Translations under genes and position numbers: made by a program
In this document: positions 59,478 to 64,000 of the stretch, piece by piece
How positions within the stretch are numbered: the first letter of the stretch is position 1
Layout: every line of letters begins with the position of its first letter
Assembly: GCF_000332115.1 (NCBI RefSeq)
Contig: NC_020156.1
Span: forward strand, 3,411,501-3,475,500
Reading direction: 5' to 3'
From: Nonlabens dokdonensis DSW-6
GTDB lineage: Bacteria > Bacteroidota > Bacteroidia > Flavobacteriales > Flavobacteriaceae
DNA length: 64,000 nucleotides
Notes under the pieces: model-generated
Database searches by the model: none
Told to the model about the DNA's origin: nothing
Seen by the model: only the letters and a program-made list of their open reading frames with translations

Positions 59478-59649
59478 TTATAGTTATTTTCTCTTCAAAA
59501 ATACAGATTTACTTTATTATTGAGTAGTGTTCATATAAGCTTATGTGTGGATTTCATAAGAAACTTACTGTAAAACGCTACTTTTAATATATGACTAGTA
59601 TAATTAGTTGGTTCTTTTCCCTTTTCATTTGTTGTTCTAAATTCGCATC

Positions 59650-60123
59650 ATGAAAATCACACTTCTAGCCGTAGGTAAAACAGACGACTCTCGCATCGAT
59701 CAACTCACACAAATGTATGTAGATCGACTGGGTCATTATATCAATTTTGACCTTGAGTTCCTACCTGATTTAAAGAAAACCAAAAACCTAAGTGAAGACC
59801 AGCAAAAAAACGAAGAAGGAAAACTTATTCTCAATAAATTAGAGAAAAGTGACTTTGTAACGCTACTAGATGAAAAAGGAAAGAAGTACACCAGCATGCA
59901 ATTTGCCGAGTTGATCAATAAACGTAGCATTTCTGGATTAAAACGATTGGTTTTCATCATCGGAGGACCTTATGGATTTTCTCCTGATGTGTACTCTAGA
60001 GCCAATTCAAAATTGTCATTAAGCGATATGACTTTTTCTCATCAAATGGTACGCTTATTTGCTGTAGAGCAGATTTATAGAGCGTTTACTATACTTAGAA
60101 ACGAACCTTATCATCATGAGTGA
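59650..60123 (+). CDS. rlmH: 23S rRNA (pseudouridine-1915-N3)-methyltransferase
   Basis: This 157-residue SPOUT enzyme has the full RlmH layout: opening MKITLLAVGKTDDSRIDQLT, a central LDEKGKKYTSMQFAELI and the knot GLKRLVFIIGGPYGFSPDVY, with the C-terminal FAVEQIYRAFTILRNEPYHH. It methylates a pseudouridine in helix 69 of 23S rRNA. The last 221 bp are duplicated at 62875-63095. In staphylococci this gene's 3' end is the integration site of SCC elements (known fact); here only the geometry is similar. Confidence 0.95.
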   Translation: MKITLLAVGKTDDSRIDQLTQMYVDRLGHYINFDLEFLPDLKKTKNLSEDQQKNEEGKLILNKLEKSDFVTLLDEKGKKYTSMQFAELINKRSISGLKRLVFIIGGPYGFSPDVYSRANSKLSLSDMTFSHQMVRLFAVEQIYRAFTILRNEPYHHE

Positions 60124-60219
60124 AAGTCTAAATAGAAATTTATTTTAAATTTGATTGCTGAATATTTTGTCTTTGCAAAAGCGGAATTAATAAATACCAA
60201 ATTACAAAATCAATTATCC

Positions 60220-62751
60220 ATGAAATCATTTATACTAATTTTAGTTACACTTTTATCCTATAATTGTTATTCACAAGACCCTGGTCTTGAAATAGAGATA
60301 AACGAGATGGAATTAATGGAAGAAATAGGGATGGAAGAAGTTCCTTTATCAGAAATGAAAGATAAAGCTTCATACTTTACAAAAGGAGGTAAATATGGTT
60401 TTGTTTATCCAGAAGGCGTTTTTCAAGACCCAATTTATGATAAAATCTCTTTCGGTAAGGAGACTTACATCGTAAAAAAAGGCGAAAAGTATGGTTTAAC
60501 AGATTTAAAAGGAAAAGAAATAAGTAAAATAGAATTTGACAGTATTGGTGGATTGTATAATGGTTTCATCATGAAGAAAAATGGACATTATGGTACATTC
60601 ACTATTGCTGGCGAACCTATTTTACCTATCCAGTACAAAAAAATATTAGCTTTTAATAAGCAAATGACTTTCATAAAAAATAATAAAAACAAGATACAAT
60701 TAATATTTAATAAGTCATTAAAAATATTTAAAGAGGATATTGAATATGTAGAATTATATGGAAATCTTGCTATCATGAAAAGCAATGGCAATTATGGAGT
60801 TATAAAAGAGCAACAAGTTTTGCCTTTTGTTTATGATAGTATTTCCTACGGTGTGTCAAAAAGTCCAGCAGCATTGAGAAGAATGAGAAAGAATAAATCT
60901 TATATTTTCGATCAGTTCAACCTGAGAAAAAATATCAAGGAACTTATTCTTTATAAAGACGATAAAAAAGGTATTGCTGACGATATGGGAAAAATTATTT
61001 ATCCGCCTGAAAATGATGAGATAAGCATGAGAACCTCTTACAAATATTATCTCGTTAAAAAAGGCACTCTTAATAGTATATATTTTCCTATTTCTAAGAA
61101 AAAGACCGCATTCAATATTCAAAGAGCTTATGCTGATGGTGTAGGCTATGTTATGGCTGTTAAAAATGGTAAAACTGGTGTTTATGATCTTCAAGGTAAC
61201 CTTATCATTCCTTTTTTATACGATAGCAGTTCTTCAATTAGGCAAGTTAGTAGTGGCTTGGGTTTTAAAGTTTCCAAGGATAAAAAAGAGGGAATCGTAG
61301 ATAAAGAAGGAAATGTTCTCGTACCAGCCATTTATGATGAAGTGGGTTCTTTCTATGATAGTAATTTTCGCGATTATGTTCCAGTGCAATCTAATGGCAA
61401 GACAGGAGTGGTTAGTTTAGATGGCAAGTTAATTATACCTATAGAATATGAATGGATAGGTGTAGAAAATGATTTCTTCAATGTAATGACATCAAAGCCC
61501 GAACGTAAATTCGGTATTTACGATCGATTAGGAGAACTTATTGTGCCTGTAAAATATCAGTTTATTGCTCATACAGATACTCGCAACAGCTCACTAACCG
61601 TCTTAAAAAGTGGAGATAAATCCTTTAATTTTCTTAATGAAGAAAAGGAATTGATATTTAAGAATATTATCACAACTTATGGGTATGTATTAAAAGAAGA
61701 TAGACTCTTTAATCCTTTAAATAGTAATGGTATAAGTCAGCTATATGTTCAAAATAATAAAGGTAAGTATGGTTTACTTAATGAATTTACAGGAAATTTA
61801 GATGTAGCTATAAAATATGATAGCATTATCCAAAAATTTGAAACTGTAGATCACACCTATTATAGTATTAAAAAGGGTAAGAAATATGGACTAATAAATG
61901 ATGCTAACGAGATTATTTTACCTTTTAAATATAAGGATATAGACTTAGATTTTATATCAGCAAATCCTATTAATGGAAAAGGTGATAAATTTAGTATTGT
62001 GGTACGTAAAGGTAAAAAATACGGCGCTGTCAACTTAAAGAATGAGGTGGTAATACCTTTTCAATATGACTATTTAAAACGCCTTTCTTACCACAAGCTA
62101 TTTAAGGCTCAGAAAAATGAAGCGTATGAAATCATAGGCGTTAATAATGAACCCATTGTAAAAGAAAAATTTGATGAAATAGCAAATTTTGAAATAATGG
62201 AAACCTCTTATTACAGTGATAAAACCACTTATAGAGCCTTAACTTTTAAGGATGGTAAAATGCGTGTTATTACAAATGATGGCAAATTTATAAGCAACCC
62301 AGTAACTATGGAACTACATCATGGTTATACAACTTTCAATGAATTAAAAGAAACATTAGTAAAGGCATTAAATAGCCCAGAGAACGTATTGCTAAAAGAA
62401 TTTGTTGATAAAATTGCGCCGTCTCAACATATATTATTTTATTTGAAGAAAAATATCTTTAATGATCAATCGCTTTCTTTTACCAATATTGATTACATAA
62501 AAGAGAAATATCTTAAAGAATTATTGAGGTTCAAATATTCATATTGGAAACCTGAAAATGGAAATGGTTATAATAAATCTTCTCTTAATAAAGTTAACGA
62601 TTACACTATATATAATAGTAACATAGTTACTAATAAGAGATATATAGATCATGCCTTTGGCAACACAAAATACATGGAGAAATTTCTAAGAAATTCTATA
62701 AAGGTAAATGGCTACTGGATCAGTACCTATTTTATGAAACGTGGATTTTGA
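60220..62751 (+). CDS. Secreted WG-repeat protein
   Basis: This 843-residue protein has a signal peptide (MKSFILILVTLLSYNCYSQ). It carries many WG-type beta repeats of about 45-60 residues, each with a K-x-G-x-Y/F-G-hydrophobic strand: GGKYGFVYPEG, GEKYGLTDLKGKEIS, NGHYGTFTIAGEPILPIQY, KTGVYDLQGNLIIPFLYD, KTGVVSLDGKLIIPIEYEW, KKYGAVNLKNEVVIPFQYD. Such proteins are envelope or surface proteins with no known enzyme role. I use the ATG at 60220; upstream sequence in frame includes a decayed palindrome. The gene lies alone between rlmH and the duplicate rlmH end. Confidence 0.82.
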   Translation: MKSFILILVTLLSYNCYSQDPGLEIEINEMELMEEIGMEEVPLSEMKDKASYFTKGGKYGFVYPEGVFQDPIYDKISFGKETYIVKKGEKYGLTDLKGKEISKIEFDSIGGLYNGFIMKKNGHYGTFTIAGEPILPIQYKKILAFNKQMTFIKNNKNKIQLIFNKSLKIFKEDIEYVELYGNLAIMKSNGNYGVIKEQQVLPFVYDSISYGVSKSPAALRRMRKNKSYIFDQFNLRKNIKELILYKDDKKGIADDMGKIIYPPENDEISMRTSYKYYLVKKGTLNSIYFPISKKKTAFNIQRAYADGVGYVMAVKNGKTGVYDLQGNLIIPFLYDSSSSIRQVSSGLGFKVSKDKKEGIVDKEGNVLVPAIYDEVGSFYDSNFRDYVPVQSNGKTGVVSLDGKLIIPIEYEWIGVENDFFNVMTSKPERKFGIYDRLGELIVPVKYQFIAHTDTRNSSLTVLKSGDKSFNFLNEEKELIFKNIITTYGYVLKEDRLFNPLNSNGISQLYVQNNKGKYGLLNEFTGNLDVAIKYDSIIQKFETVDHTYYSIKKGKKYGLINDANEIILPFKYKDIDLDFISANPINGKGDKFSIVVRKGKKYGAVNLKNEVVIPFQYDYLKRLSYHKLFKAQKNEAYEIIGVNNEPIVKEKFDEIANFEIMETSYYSDKTTYRALTFKDGKMRVITNDGKFISNPVTMELHHGYTTFNELKETLVKALNSPENVLLKEFVDKIAPSQHILFYLKKNIFNDQSLSFTNIDYIKEKYLKELLRFKYSYWKPENGNGYNKSSLNKVNDYTIYNSNIVTNKRYIDHAFGNTKYMEKFLRNSIKVNGYWISTYFMKRGF

Positions 62752-62860
62752 AGGGAAATTTCTACTTTTAAAAATGGGGAATAAACTCTTTACCTAATAA
62801 ATTCTAAAATCTCAAGTTTCACAAGTTTGTTGATTCAAACTATAATGTTGATAAAAGTTC

Positions 62861-63097
62861 ATGAAAAAACTAAGATTTGCCGAGTTGATCAATAAACGCA
62901 GCATTTCTGGATTAAAACGATTGGTTTTCATCATCGGTGGACCTTATGGATTTTCTCCTGATGTGTACTCTAGAGCCAATTCAAAATTGTCATTAAGCGA
63001 TATGACTTTTTCTCATCAAATGGTACGCTTATTTGCTGTAGAACAGATTTATAGAGCGTTTACTATACTTAGAAACGAACCATATCATCATGAGTAA
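62861..63097 (+). pseudogene. Duplicate 3' end of rlmH
   Basis: From 62875 the sequence repeats the final 221 bp of rlmH (59901-60121) with four substitutions, silent or nearly so, plus a stop change TGA to TAA. The product would be MKKLR followed by the last 73 residues of RlmH, including the S-adenosylmethionine knot GGPYGFSPDVY. It lacks the N-terminal half, so it is most likely a remnant. An in-frame ATG happens to lie just before the duplicated block. It marks the right edge of the segment holding the WG-repeat gene. Confidence 0.85.
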
Positions 63098-63127
63098 TCG
63101 AGTTTTTCCAATCTTTAAATTATCCTA

Positions 63128-63964
63128 ATGTTCCAAGGAAGAAAACTTGTCATTGCAACAAAGCATCGTAAAGAAGAGGTCATCGCTCCTTTATTAGAAG
63201 AAGCCTTACAAGTTAAATGCTTTGTGAACGAAGGTTTTGACACCGATATTTTAGGTACATTTTCTGGTGAAGTAGAACGTAAAGAAGACCCCATTTCAAC
63301 GGCAAGACAAAAATGCCTCATGGCAATGGAAGCAAGCGATTGCGATCTTGGTATTGCAAGTGAAGGTTCTTTTGGTGCGCATCCATCTGCTTTTTTTGCT
63401 AGTGCAGACGATGAATTCCTCATCTTCATCGATAAAAAAAATAATCTAGAAATCGTCGCAAGAGAGTTGAGCATGGAAACCAATTTTAATGGTCAAGAAA
63501 TTACATCATTAAAAGAACTGATTGAATTTGCTAAGGAAGCTCAATTTCCTTCACATGCTTTAATCTTACGTAGATCCAAAGATGACACTACGGATATCAT
63601 AAAAGGAATCACCAATGATGTTCAATTACAGGAAGCGTTTGAACAGCTTAGCACCATTTCAAACAAAGTTTACGTAGAAACAGATATGAGAGCGATGCAT
63701 AATCCGAGTCGCATGAAAGTTATTGAAGCTGCAACTAAAAAAATTATCAAAAAAATTCAAACTGCATGTCCTAAATGCAATATGCCTGGTTTTGATATTA
63801 CTGAGATTAAAAAGGGTTTACCTTGTGATCTTTGCAGTCAGCCTACTAATTCTATACTAAGCCATTTAAGTATGTGTAAGCATTGTTCTTTTACAAAAGA
63901 AGAGTTTTACCCTAATGATAAGCAAACAGAGGATCCCATGTATTGTGATTTTTGTAATCCATAA
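63128..63964 (+). CDS. DUF6671 family protein with C-terminal zinc ribbons
   Basis: This 278-residue protein matches DUF6671. It opens RKLVIATKHRKEEVIAPLLE, followed by GTFSGEVERKEDPISTARQK and SDCDLGIASEGSFGAHPSAF. The C-terminus has four CxxC pairs: CPKCN, CDLCS, CKHCS and CDFCN, enough for two zinc sites. The function is unknown. It starts 30 bases after the rlmH remnant, so before the presumed insertion it probably followed rlmH directly. Confidence 0.85.
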   Translation: MFQGRKLVIATKHRKEEVIAPLLEEALQVKCFVNEGFDTDILGTFSGEVERKEDPISTARQKCLMAMEASDCDLGIASEGSFGAHPSAFFASADDEFLIFIDKKNNLEIVARELSMETNFNGQEITSLKELIEFAKEAQFPSHALILRRSKDDTTDIIKGITNDVQLQEAFEQLSTISNKVYVETDMRAMHNPSRMKVIEAATKKIIKKIQTACPKCNMPGFDITEIKKGLPCDLCSQPTNSILSHLSMCKHCSFTKEEFYPNDKQTEDPMYCDFCNP

Positions 63965-64000
63965 ATTGGAGTAGTTTGTATAAATCTTATAAACCTTTTA

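Noticed and set aside
60151..60219. Longer start for the WG-repeat protein
   Set aside because: It needs a TTG start and places a decayed palindrome-derived segment (VFAKAEL) ahead of a normal signal peptide that begins at 60220.

Overview
This window looks like the chromosome of a marine Flavobacteriaceae (Bacteroidota), close to the Nonlabens/Dokdonia group; the genus is a guess. The support is low GC, a lack of Shine-Dalgarno sites, TAnnTTTG-type -7 boxes, flavobacterial families (DUF4834, DUF4494, a primary sigma factor without region 1.1, YfhO, DUF6671), and 13 exact copies of the palindrome GCTTTCGCGAAAGC. No rRNA, tRNA or CRISPR array was found.

Positions 1-5.4 kb are the most unusual part. 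Six same-strand genes of little or no known function (DUF6602 nuclease-like, two unknowns, a HEAT-like/unknown pair, a YwqK-like secreted protein) are separated by long structured repeats. Each gene unit starts with a GTTGTGTGC-like site and ends with its own approximate reverse complement (best cases GTTAGCAC/GTGCTAAC and GTTGTGCAT/ATGCACAAC). This is the organisation of integron gene cassettes with attC sites, but the core is non-canonical and no integrase lies in the window. The array ends in a truncated repeat beside an AlkB-like gene.

Positions 5.5-13 kb hold an AraC regulator divergent from an aldehyde dehydrogenase/DUF779 pair, a flavin monooxygenase fused to a DnaJ-type zinc finger, and a secreted protein with a 108-bp tandem repeat. 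Positions 13-22 kb hold a leftward operon for surface glycan assembly or export (DUF4834, YfhO, glycosyltransferase, flippase), then rightward genes for a porin-like protein, a GNAT enzyme and three small membrane proteins. rpoD follows at 22.4 kb. At 24-26 kb is an L-amino-acid-oxidase-like flavoenzyme.

Positions 26.6-31.8 kb form an accessory island: a HigB/HigA-type toxin-antitoxin pair whose toxin is frameshifted, and, beyond a thiamine-phosphate-synthase-like gene, a four-gene leftward operon of two ParB-fold proteins, a putative PD-(D/E)XK nuclease and a C5 cytosine methyltransferase, probably a restriction-modification or other defence system. The palindrome is absent between 26.4 and 33.2 kb and from the cassette array.

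Positions 32-60 kb are mainly core genes: two MscS channels, PhnA, a TrmH-type methyltransferase, a Ste24-like protease, a GAF histidine kinase, an atypical zinc-ribbon SDR, an intact IS1182-family element, cold-shock protein, DnaJ-KTSC, LpxD, TrmL, Hsp20, DUF2254, BrkB-like protein, NadC and RlmH. At 60-63 kb a secreted WG-repeat gene sits between intact rlmH and a 221-bp, about 98% identical duplicate of the rlmH 3' end, as if an element had inserted there. A DUF6671 gene closes the window.
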